This document shows positions 1 to 5,826 of a stretch of DNA of 12,958 nt, piece after piece. Location of the stretch: assembly GCA_017304125.1 (NCBI GenBank), contig JAFKLV010000268.1, forward strand, positions 1 to 12,958. Reading direction: 5' to 3'. The stretch is from Sphingomonadales bacterium (GTDB taxonomy: Bacteria > Pseudomonadota > Alphaproteobacteria > Sphingomonadales > Sphingomonadaceae). The translations under genes and the position numbers were made by a program. The number at the start of each line of letters is the position of its first letter. The first letter of the stretch is position 1. The notes beneath the pieces are model-generated. The model was not told the DNA's origin, ran no database searches, and was given only the letters and a program-made list of their open reading frames with translations.

Positions 1-815
1 GTTATTGCACGCGCGTGACCAAGGCGTTCGGCGATCGCATCGCGCTGGCGGCGACCTTCAACGAGCCCAATCTCGCGCGCCAGTTGCAGTCGATCGCGGG
101 GATCCGGCGCGCGCGCGGCGCGCTCGACGCGATGCTCGCGGCGGCGGCCAGGGCATCGGGATCGGATCGGTTCAGCTCGACGGTGTTCGGCGATCCCGAC
201 CGGTTCGACGAGACGATGCTCGCCGCGCACCGCCACGGCTATCAGGCGATCAAGGCGGTGCGCGGCGGGCTGCCGGTCGGCGTGACGCTGGCCATTGCCG
301 ACGAGCAGGGGGTGGGCGCCGGCAATCGCGCGGCGCAGAAGCGGCAGGAATTATACGGCGCGTGGCTCAAGGCGGCGGGCGAGAGCGATTTCGTCGGGGT
401 GCAGACCTATACCCGCAACCTTGTCGGGCCGAATGGCGATCTGGAAATTCCCAAGGGAGCGGAGGTGACCCAGGCCGGCTATGAATTCTACCCGGCCGCC
501 TTGGGCAATACGATCCGCTATGCCGCCGCGACCAGCGGCAAGCCGGTCTATGTCACCGAAAACGGGGTGGCGACCGAGGACGATCGCCGCCGCATCGCCT
601 ATATCGACGCGGCGCTCGCCGCGCTGCGCACCTGTATCGATGACGGGGTGGATGTGCGCGGCTATATCCACTGGTCGCTGCTCGACAATTTCGAATGGTC
701 GAGCGGCTACCGGCCGAAGTTCGGTCTCGTCGCGGTCGACCGCACCAGCTTCAGGCGGACGGTCAAACCCAGCGCGCTGCACCTCGGCGGCTATGCGAAA
801 GCCAACAGCATCTGA
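1..815 (+). CDS. Glycoside hydrolase family 1 (beta-glucosidase-like), C-terminal part, 5' end outside window
   Basis: This is the 3' part of a GH1 retaining beta-glycosidase, which cleaves beta-linked glucosides or related sugars by a two-glutamate mechanism. The frame is open to the left edge, so the GTG at position 15 is not the start. Counted from that GTG, the acid/base motif TFNEPN holds E17 and the nucleophile motif VYVTENG holds E182. The other C-terminal GH1 marks follow: the GYEFYPAAL segment, HWSLLDNFEW and the GYRPKFGLVAVD block. About 270 residues are visible, against the usual 440-470, so roughly the first 170 are missing. No export signal can be judged. The gene ends in TGA, 15 bases from the convergent amidohydrolase stop, and its operon partners lie outside the window. 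The family is certain; the sugar specificity cannot be read from this fragment. Confidence 0.93.
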   Translation, partial: YCTRVTKAFGDRIALAATFNEPNLARQLQSIAGIRRARGALDAMLAAAARASGSDRFSSTVFGDPDRFDETMLAAHRHGYQAIKAVRGGLPVGVTLAIADEQGVGAGNRAAQKRQELYGAWLKAAGESDFVGVQTYTRNLVGPNGDLEIPKGAEVTQAGYEFYPAALGNTIRYAAATSGKPVYVTENGVATEDDRRRIAYIDAALAALRTCIDDGVDVRGYIHWSLLDNFEWSSGYRPKFGLVAVDRTSFRRTVKPSALHLGGYAKANSI

Positions 816-830
816 TCGCCGGTTGCGGGG

Positions 831-2591
831 TCAGGCGAGCGCCGCGGCCGTCTCGCGGCGCGCACCGTTTCGCCCGGCGACCGCGGTGCGACGCACCAGA
901 CGGCCCGGCAACGCGCCGGTCGGCCGGCCATGCTCATAGGTCCGCTCGCCCGACAGGATCGTCGCGACATAGCCGTCCGCCGCCTGATGCATCCGCTTGC
1001 CGCCGGCCGGCAGGTCGTAATTGATCGTCGGGACGTGGAGCTTGAGCGCGTCGAAATCGATCACATTGACGTCGGCCTTGAGGCCGGGGGCGAGCCGGCC
1101 GCGATCGGTCATCCCGACGGTCGCGGCGGGGCGCGAGGTGAGTTCGGCGATCGCATCGGCCAGCGGGATACGCTCCGCATCGCGCGCATCGCGTGACCAG
1201 CGCTGGAGGAAATAGGTCGGGAAGCTGGCGTCGCAGATCAGGCCATAATGCGCGCCGCCGTCGGCCAGCGCCATGACGGTATCGGGGTGGCCGAGCATCT
1301 CGCGGACCGCATCGAGATTGCCCTGCGAATAATTGGCGGCGGGCAGATAGAACAGCCGCCGTCCGTCGTCTTCGAGCAGCCGGTCATAGGCATAATCGGC
1401 GACCGACAGCCCGGCCGCCTCGGCCAGCGCGGACACCCGCGTCTCGCGCTGCGGCTCGTAATCGGGGCCGTCGCGCCATTCGTGGGTGGCGTGGAACGCG
1501 TCGATCAGCGTCAGCGTCACCGGGTTGCTGTCTTCGGGCTGTTCGGCGAGCAGGCGGCGGCGGAAATCGGCATCGCGCATGATCGCGACGCGCTCGGCGA
1601 GCGGGCGGCCGGCGATCGCGCGATAGCTGGGGTGCGCGCTGAACGGATGCAGGCTGAGATCGAGCCCGAAGAACATCCCGACCGGACGCGGGGCGACCTG
1701 CCCGCGTATCTCCAGCCCGTCGCGGCGCGCCTGTTCCAGCCCCTCAAGCATGTGGCGCCAGCCGGCGCCCGGCTGGCTCGGGGCGTCGAGCAGGGTGAAG
1801 GACAGCGGCCGGCGGCCATGATCGGCCAGCGCGCGTAGCAGCGCGAATTCGCCCTCCGCCTCGCTGAACGGCGCCGGGATGATCTGAAACACCCCCGCGC
1901 CGGCATCGTTGAGACCGTCCATCAGCGATTTGAGTTCGTCGGCTTCGGAATAGAGGCTCGGCGCCAGCTCGCCCGCCTTGGTCCGGTGCATCATGTTGCG
2001 CGACGTGGTGACCCCGAACGCGCCGGCGGTGATCGCCTCGGCGACGAGCGCGCGCATCGCCGAAAGGTCGTCCGCGGTCGGCGGTTCCTGCCGCGCCGCG
2101 CGCTCGCCCATAACATAGACGCGCAGCGCCGAGTGCGGGATCTGCGGCGCGACGTCGATATCGAGCGTGCGCGCGTCGAGCGCGTCGAGATAGTCGGGGA
2201 AGGTTTCCCAATTCCACGGCAGGCCATCGACCATCACGACCTCGGGGATATCCTCCACTCCCTCCATCAGCTTGACCAGCATGTCGCGCTGATGCGGGCG
2301 GCACGGCGCGAAGCCGACCCCGCAATTGCCCATCAGCACGGTCGTCACGCCGTGGTTGGACGAGGGGACCATGCGGTTCTCCCACGTCGCCTGCCCGTCA
2401 TAATGCGTGTGGATGTCGACGAAGCCGGGGGTGACGAGCCGCCCGGTCGCGTCGATCTCGCGCGTGCCGTGGCCCTCGACCCTCCCCATCGCGGCGATGC
2501 GCCCGTCGTGGATCGCGACATCGCCGTGAAACGGCTCGCTTCCGGTGCCGTCGACGATCAGGCCGCCGCGAATGACGAGATCATAGTTCAT
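831..2591 (-). CDS. Amidohydrolase family 3, N-acyl-D-amino-acid deacylase-like
   Basis: A 586-residue cytosolic amidohydrolase (no signal peptide) of the D-aminoacylase / N-acyl-D-amino-acid deacylase type, a family that hydrolyses the amide bond of N-acylated D-amino acids. The N-terminal composite domain opens with MNYDLVIRGGLIVDGTG. The barrel starts with PGFVDIHTHYDGQ (H61, H63, D65), then MGNCGVGFAPC, where C90 fits the metal-binding cysteine of D-aminoacylases. DGLPWNWETFPDYLDAL is typical of the family. DGGAHYGLICD carries the likely late catalytic aspartate, and the C-terminal GRLAPGLKADVNVID closes the composite domain. I do not see the histidine-rich HH motif expected mid-barrel in classical D-aminoacylase; that region reads LLDAP and GQVAPRPVG, so the substrate may differ. 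The ATG at 2591 has a strong ribosome site 10 bases upstream. It follows a GntR regulator by 19 bases, suggesting one transcript. Confidence 0.85.
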   Translation of the reverse strand: MNYDLVIRGGLIVDGTGSEPFHGDVAIHDGRIAAMGRVEGHGTREIDATGRLVTPGFVDIHTHYDGQATWENRMVPSSNHGVTTVLMGNCGVGFAPCRPHQRDMLVKLMEGVEDIPEVVMVDGLPWNWETFPDYLDALDARTLDIDVAPQIPHSALRVYVMGERAARQEPPTADDLSAMRALVAEAITAGAFGVTTSRNMMHRTKAGELAPSLYSEADELKSLMDGLNDAGAGVFQIIPAPFSEAEGEFALLRALADHGRRPLSFTLLDAPSQPGAGWRHMLEGLEQARRDGLEIRGQVAPRPVGMFFGLDLSLHPFSAHPSYRAIAGRPLAERVAIMRDADFRRRLLAEQPEDSNPVTLTLIDAFHATHEWRDGPDYEPQRETRVSALAEAAGLSVADYAYDRLLEDDGRRLFYLPAANYSQGNLDAVREMLGHPDTVMALADGGAHYGLICDASFPTYFLQRWSRDARDAERIPLADAIAELTSRPAATVGMTDRGRLAPGLKADVNVIDFDALKLHVPTINYDLPAGGKRMHQAADGYVATILSGERTYEHGRPTGALPGRLVRRTAVAGRNGARRETAAALA

Positions 2592-2601
2592 CGCGCACGC
2601 A

Positions 2602-2607
2602 CTCCTT
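2602..2607 (-). promoter_or_regulatory. Ribosome binding site of the amidohydrolase
   Basis: On the minus strand the sequence reads AAGGAG, 10 bases before the ATG at 2591. It lies in the 19-base gap after the GntR stop codon, supports the chosen start, and indicates independent translation initiation within a shared transcript. Confidence 0.75.
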
Positions 2608-2610
2608 GGG

Positions 2611-3282
2611 CTAGGTTTCGATCAGATGCTCGCGAATGCCGCGCACATGCTCGCGGCTCATGGTTTCGGCTTGCTCGGCGTCGCCCGCCTGCACGACGCG
2701 GCCGATCGCCGCGAGTTCGCGCGCATGATCGCGGCGCAGCGTGACGAAGCCGAATTGCGCGCGCAGGACATGGACGCGCACCTGTTCGAGCAGGCGCGAC
2801 AATTCCGCATTGCCCGCGGTGGCGGCGAGCGCGGCGAAGAAATGGCGCCGTGCGGCGGTGAAGGCGGCGGGGCCGGTCGCGCCGACCGACGCATCGAGCT
2901 CATCCACCGCGGCAAGGATCGCATCGGCCGGCGCGCCGTCCGCGACGCGGCGGGCGGCCGACCGCGAGGCGAGGCCGAACAGCAATTCGGTCACCTCGAG
3001 CGTCTGTGCGGCGTCGGCGCGGGACAAGCGGGCGATCGTCGCGCCGCGATTGGGCGCCAGATCGACGACACCGCGCGCGCTGAGATGCTGCAACGCCTCG
3101 CGCGCCGTCTGGCGGCCGATGCCGAAGCGCAGGCAAAGCTCGCTTTCGACGAGTCGCTCGCCGGGCGAGAAATCGCCGGACTCGAGGCCGCTCACCACCG
3201 CATGAACCACGTCGAGCGCTGCGTTGCGTGCGGTTACGCCGTCGGGTCGGGCAGGTTTCGCGGGCATGACGCGAAGTTTCAT
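2611..3282 (-). CDS. GntR-family transcriptional regulator, FadR/FCD subfamily
   Basis: A 223-residue DNA-binding regulator. The winged helix spans about residues 22-86. It contains GDFSPGERLVESELCLRFG, the recognition-helix region GRQTAREALQHLSARGVV and the wing NRGATIARLS, all standard for GntR proteins. The all-helical effector domain (about 95-220) is of the FCD type. Histidines H147 (ARRHFFAALAATAGNAEL), H186 and H212 (SREHV) are candidate metal or ligand contacts, as in other FCD proteins, which usually bind small carboxylic acids. The ATG at 3282 has no clear ribosome site, and the ATG at 3267 is an alternative start. The gene sits immediately upstream of the amidohydrolase and diverges from ohr. 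It probably represses its own unit and responds to a substrate or product of that enzyme; this role is inferred from position and from the palindrome at 3306-3319. Confidence 0.9.
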   Translation of the reverse strand: MKLRVMPAKPARPDGVTARNAALDVVHAVVSGLESGDFSPGERLVESELCLRFGIGRQTAREALQHLSARGVVDLAPNRGATIARLSRADAAQTLEVTELLFGLASRSAARRVADGAPADAILAAVDELDASVGATGPAAFTAARRHFFAALAATAGNAELSRLLEQVRVHVLRAQFGFVTLRRDHARELAAIGRVVQAGDAEQAETMSREHVRGIREHLIET

Positions 3283-3293
3283 GGCGGCGCACA

Positions 3294-3319
3294 GATTGTC
3301 AATAAGATTGTCGACAATC
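3294..3319. promoter_or_regulatory. Probable GntR/FCD operator: perfect 14-bp palindrome plus a third half-site
   Basis: Positions 3306-3319 read GATTGTCGACAATC, a perfect palindrome. The half-site GATTGTC recurs as a direct repeat at 3294-3300, leaving a 5-base spacer. TTGT/ACAA palindromes with a short central core are the usual operator form for FadR/FCD GntR regulators. The palindrome begins 24 bases upstream of the gntR start, a position suited to autorepression of gntR and the amidohydrolase. A weak minus-strand -10 (TATATC, 3342-3347 on the complement) lies farther upstream, so binding would fall in the early transcribed region. The assignment to this particular regulator is an inference. 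Confidence 0.55.
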
Positions 3320-3350
3320 GGCGTGCCGCGCCCGATCGTCAGATATACGG

Positions 3351-3380
3351 TTTACAATTTAATTGTGCACAATATATTGG
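3351..3380 (+). promoter_or_regulatory. ohr promoter overlapped by probable OhrR operator
   Basis: The stretch contains TACAATTTAATTGT (3353-3366) followed directly by CACAATATATTGG. Within it, ATTGTGCACAAT (3362-3373) is a perfect 12-bp palindrome and ACAAT/ATTGT (3354-3366) is an inverted repeat with a 3-base centre. From memory, the OhrR operator of Bacillus subtilis is a tandem of inverted repeats of the form TACAATT-AAATTGTA, which this closely resembles. A plausible promoter is embedded: -35 TTTACA (3351-3356), a 16-base spacer and -10 TATATT (3373-3378), ending 30 bases before the ohr ATG. Binding of OhrR here would block polymerase, and oxidation of OhrR would release it. Confidence 0.6.
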
Positions 3381-3394
3381 CCACATCGAACCGA

Positions 3395-3400
3395 GAAGGG
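3395..3400 (+). promoter_or_regulatory. Ribosome binding site of ohr
   Basis: GAAGGG lies 8 bases before the ATG at 3409. It fixes that start even though the frame stays open far upstream, antisense to gntR. Confidence 0.65.
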
Positions 3401-3408
3401 AATCGAAC

Positions 3409-3834
3409 ATGAGCCATCTTTACACGGCGAAAGTCACCGCGATCGGCGGGCGTAGCGGCACCATCAAGAGCGACGACGGCATTCTCGATCTGCCGCTCGC
3501 GATGCCCAAAGAATTGGGCGGCAAGGGCGGCGCGACCAATCCCGAGCAGCTTTTCGCCGCTGGCTATGCGGCCTGTTTCGAGAATGCGGTGATCCATGTG
3601 ACCCGCGCGCAGGCCGATAAGGTGCGCGACAATGATATCGAGGTGGTCGGCGAAGTGGGCCTGGTGTCCAACGGGCAGGGTGGCTTCAACCTCGCGGTGA
3701 CGCTTGACGTGGCGATCACGGGGCTCGAACAAGCCAAGGCCGAGGAGATCGTCACTATGGCCCATGCCGTCTGCCCTTATTCGAATGCGATCCGGGGCAA
3801 TGTCGACGTCAAGCTCAACGTCACGACGCGATGA
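3409..3834 (+). CDS. ohr: Organic hydroperoxide resistance protein Ohr (OsmC superfamily)
   Basis: A 141-residue thiol peroxidase that reduces organic and fatty-acid hydroperoxides in the cytosol, in this family normally using dihydrolipoyl groups as reductant. The length is typical. The start is set by the ribosome site and by the usual Ohr beginning (YTAKVTAIGGRSG). The catalytic set is complete: R15 in GGRSG, E46 in NPEQLFAAGY, peroxidatic C56 in YAACFENA, and resolving C122 in VCPYSNAIRGN. Family blocks DLPLAMPKELGGKGGATNPEQ are also present. The two-cysteine pattern and the GGKGGATNPEQLF motif separate Ohr from OsmC proper. Its TGA overlaps the ATG of the regulator ohrR (ATGA), so the two are co-transcribed and probably translationally coupled. 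Expression is likely repressed by OhrR at 3351-3380. Confidence 0.95.
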   Translation: MSHLYTAKVTAIGGRSGTIKSDDGILDLPLAMPKELGGKGGATNPEQLFAAGYAACFENAVIHVTRAQADKVRDNDIEVVGEVGLVSNGQGGFNLAVTLDVAITGLEQAKAEEIVTMAHAVCPYSNAIRGNVDVKLNVTTR

Positions 3835-4283
3835 GCGACGCGGTGGCGGCAGATGATCCCCTGTTGCTCGATCGGCAGGTGTGCTTCCCGCTCTACGCCG
3901 CCACCAATTTGCTCAACCGGCTGTACGTGCCGGTGCTGCGCAAGCTTGGGCTCACCTATCCGCAATATCTGGTGATGCTGGTGCTGTGGGAGAGCGAGCC
4001 GCAGACGGTAGGGGCGCTCGGCGATCGGCTATACCTCGACAGCGGCACGCTGACCCCGCTGCTCAAGCGGATGGAAGCGGCCGGTTTCGTCACGCGGATG
4101 CGCGATCCCGACGACGAGCGCCGCGTGATGATCCGGCTGACCGACAAGGGCCGCGCGCTGCGCGACGAGGCGGTGCATGTCCCTGAAACGATCGCCGGCG
4201 GGCGCACGCCGGACGGGGTGGATGAGCTGCGCAACAATGTTCGCAGCCTCGTCGCGATGCTGGCCGAACAGGGCAAGCGCTGA
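3831..4283 (+). CDS. ohrR: Organic hydroperoxide sensor OhrR, MarR family, one-cysteine form
   Basis: A 150-residue MarR-type repressor. The N-terminal LDRQVCFPLYAATNLLNRLY holds the peroxide-sensing C18. Y22 and Y32 sit at the same +4 and +14 spacing as the two tyrosines that hydrogen-bond the sensing cysteine in Bacillus OhrR. The winged helix covers about residues 55-105: TVGALGDRLYLDSGTLTPLLKRMEAAGFV, then the wing RDPDDERRVMIRLTDKG. C18 is the only cysteine in the protein. The C-terminal region (VPETIAGGRTPDGVDEL) lacks the cysteine seen in two-cysteine proteobacterial OhrR. Oxidised C18 would therefore have to react with a small thiol or be over-oxidised rather than form an internal disulphide. 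It overlaps ohr by 4 bases and should repress ohr-ohrR from the operator before ohr. Confidence 0.92.
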   Translation: MSDAVAADDPLLLDRQVCFPLYAATNLLNRLYVPVLRKLGLTYPQYLVMLVLWESEPQTVGALGDRLYLDSGTLTPLLKRMEAAGFVTRMRDPDDERRVMIRLTDKGRALRDEAVHVPETIAGGRTPDGVDELRNNVRSLVAMLAEQGKR

Positions 4284-4302
4284 GCGCCTCGCCGCGCGGT
4301 GG

Positions 4303-5757
4303 TCAGCGCAGGTCTTTATAGGCATCCAGCGCGCGCTGGCGGGCGTAATGATGCTCGACCACGCGCGCCGGATAATTCGGAACCGGGGTCTTGAGATCCC
4401 ACGGGTGATGGATCGCGGCGCCGGAGACGTCGGCGAGTTCGGGAACCCAGCGGCGGACATAGCTGCCGTCGGGGTCGAACTTCTCGCCCTGAAGGACCGG
4501 GTTGAAAACGCGGAAATAGGGTGCCGCATCCGCGCCGCTGCCCGCGACCCATTGCCAGCTTGCCGCATTATTGGCGGGATCGGCGTCGACCAGCGTGTCC
4601 CAGAACCAGCGCTCGCCCGCGCGCCAGTCGATCAGCAGATGCTTGATCAGGAACGACGCGACGACCATGCGGACGCGATTGTGCATCCACCCGGTATGCC
4701 AAAGCTCGCGCATGCCGGCGTCGACGATCGGATAGCCGGTCGTGCCCGTCTGCCAGGCGCGCAATGTTGCGGGATCGTCTCGCCACGGCATTGCGTCGAA
4801 ACGCGATTGCAGGTTCCGCTCGGCGAGATCCGGGTGGGCGTAAAGCAGATGATAGGAAAATTCGCGCCAGCCCAGCTCGGACTGGAATTTTTCGAGATCG
4901 CGATACGCCGTCGCATGGCCCTTGGCGTGGGTCGCGGCGCTTGCCGCATGCCATATCTGGCGGGCCGAGATATTGCCGAAGCGCAAATAGGGCGACATGC
5001 GCGAGGTGACCGCGCGGGCCGGAAAATCCCTGAAACCGGCATAATCGCCGATATGCTCATCGAGAAAGCCGCCGAGCTGATCGTGCGCGCCGGCCTCGCC
5101 GCGCGTCCAGCTCGATCGCAGGCCGCCGGCCCAATCGGGCGTTGACGGCTCAAGCGCGAGATCGGCGAGCCGAACCGGCGGCGGCGCATCGCCATAATCG
5201 CCGGAGAAGGATTCCAGTCTGGCGGGGGCGGGCAGCGGCAAATCCGGGTCGCCGGCCTGATGCACCGCGCGCCAGAAGGCGGAAAAGACCTTGAACGGCT
5301 GATCGGCCCTGGTCCTGATCGTCCACGGCTCATGGAGCAGATGGCCGTTGAAGCTTTTGGCCTCGATCCGCTGTGCCTTGAGCGCGGCCTTGATTGCTTC
5401 GTCGATCTGGCGTTCGCCGCCGCCATATCGGCGGTTCCAGAATATCGCCGCCGCATGGGTTTCGGCGGCAAGCTTGAGCAGGATCGCGTGGGCCTGTCCG
5501 CGGTAGATCGCCAGCGCCGCGCCGCGCCGGCGCAGGTCTTCGTCCAACGCCTCCAGCGATCCGTGAAGCCACCAGCGCGCGGCGCCGCCGAGCGGGCGGA
5601 GCCCGGCTGATGCCTCATCCTGCACGAAGATGCAGATGATCTTCCGGCCGCTTTCGGCGGCGGCGTTCAACGCGGGATTATCCGACGTGCGAAGGTCGTC
5701 GCGAAACCACAGGATGACGGGACGGTCGGGATCGGAAGGGAGCGATTCGGCGGCCAT
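4303..5757 (-). CDS. phrB: Deoxyribodipyrimidine photolyase (class I CPD photolyase)
   Basis: A 484-residue flavoprotein that uses near-UV/blue light to split cyclobutane pyrimidine dimers. The N-terminal antenna-binding alpha/beta domain (about 12-140) begins VILWFRDDLRTSDNPAL. The C-terminal FAD domain contains TSRMSPYLRFGNIS (251-264, flavin phosphate contacts), FQSELGWREFSYHLL, GYPIVDAGMRELWHTGWMHNRVRM (341-364) and NNAASWQWVAGSGADAAPYFRVFNP (396-420). W357 and W401 fit two of the three tryptophans of the electron-transfer chain, and WQW is the CPD-type active-site signature. The length is normal for class I and there is no C-terminal extension as in cryptochromes. The ATG at 5757 leaves only about ten residues before the first strand; a weak CAGGG lies upstream. 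It converges with ohrR (19-base gap) and follows the phosphatase on the same strand after 69 bases. The second chromophore cannot be told from sequence. Confidence 0.93.
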   Translation of the reverse strand: MAAESLPSDPDRPVILWFRDDLRTSDNPALNAAAESGRKIICIFVQDEASAGLRPLGGAARWWLHGSLEALDEDLRRRGAALAIYRGQAHAILLKLAAETHAAAIFWNRRYGGGERQIDEAIKAALKAQRIEAKSFNGHLLHEPWTIRTRADQPFKVFSAFWRAVHQAGDPDLPLPAPARLESFSGDYGDAPPPVRLADLALEPSTPDWAGGLRSSWTRGEAGAHDQLGGFLDEHIGDYAGFRDFPARAVTSRMSPYLRFGNISARQIWHAASAATHAKGHATAYRDLEKFQSELGWREFSYHLLYAHPDLAERNLQSRFDAMPWRDDPATLRAWQTGTTGYPIVDAGMRELWHTGWMHNRVRMVVASFLIKHLLIDWRAGERWFWDTLVDADPANNAASWQWVAGSGADAAPYFRVFNPVLQGEKFDPDGSYVRRWVPELADVSGAAIHHPWDLKTPVPNYPARVVEHHYARQRALDAYKDLR

Positions 5758-5826
5758 AGCGGGTGCCCTGACCTAACCGCTCGGCCGCCGGATTTCAAAA
5801 TCACGCGCGGGTGACCCGGCCCTCCG

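Noticed and set aside
15..17. GTG as the start of the glycoside hydrolase
   Set aside because: The frame is open to the left edge, and the visible part begins just before the acid/base motif, which normally lies about 160-170 residues into the protein.
1986..2744. A 252-codon + strand open frame
   Set aside because: It is antisense to the amidohydrolase and to the end of gntR, and its composition is that of a complementary-strand shadow.
3362..3373. The ATTGTGCACAAT palindrome as a second GntR operator
   Set aside because: It is part of the longer TACAATTTAATTGTGCACAAT array on the ohr promoter that fits OhrR better. Its centre differs from the GATTGTCGACAATC site. Dual use cannot be excluded.
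2626..3408. Long in-frame extension upstream of ohr, giving a 402-residue product
   Set aside because: The added part is antisense to the gntR gene and has no recognisable domain. The normal Ohr N-terminus and ribosome site place the start at 3409.
4177..5145. A 322-codon + strand open frame
   Set aside because: It overlaps the end of ohrR and is antisense to the photolyase, whose motifs are unmistakable. No protein family features are seen in it.
5758..5826. Possible terminator or promoter between the phosphatase and photolyase genes
   Set aside because: Only a 4-bp stem (CGGG-TGA-CCCG) and no T tract or good promoter elements are visible, too little to call a feature.
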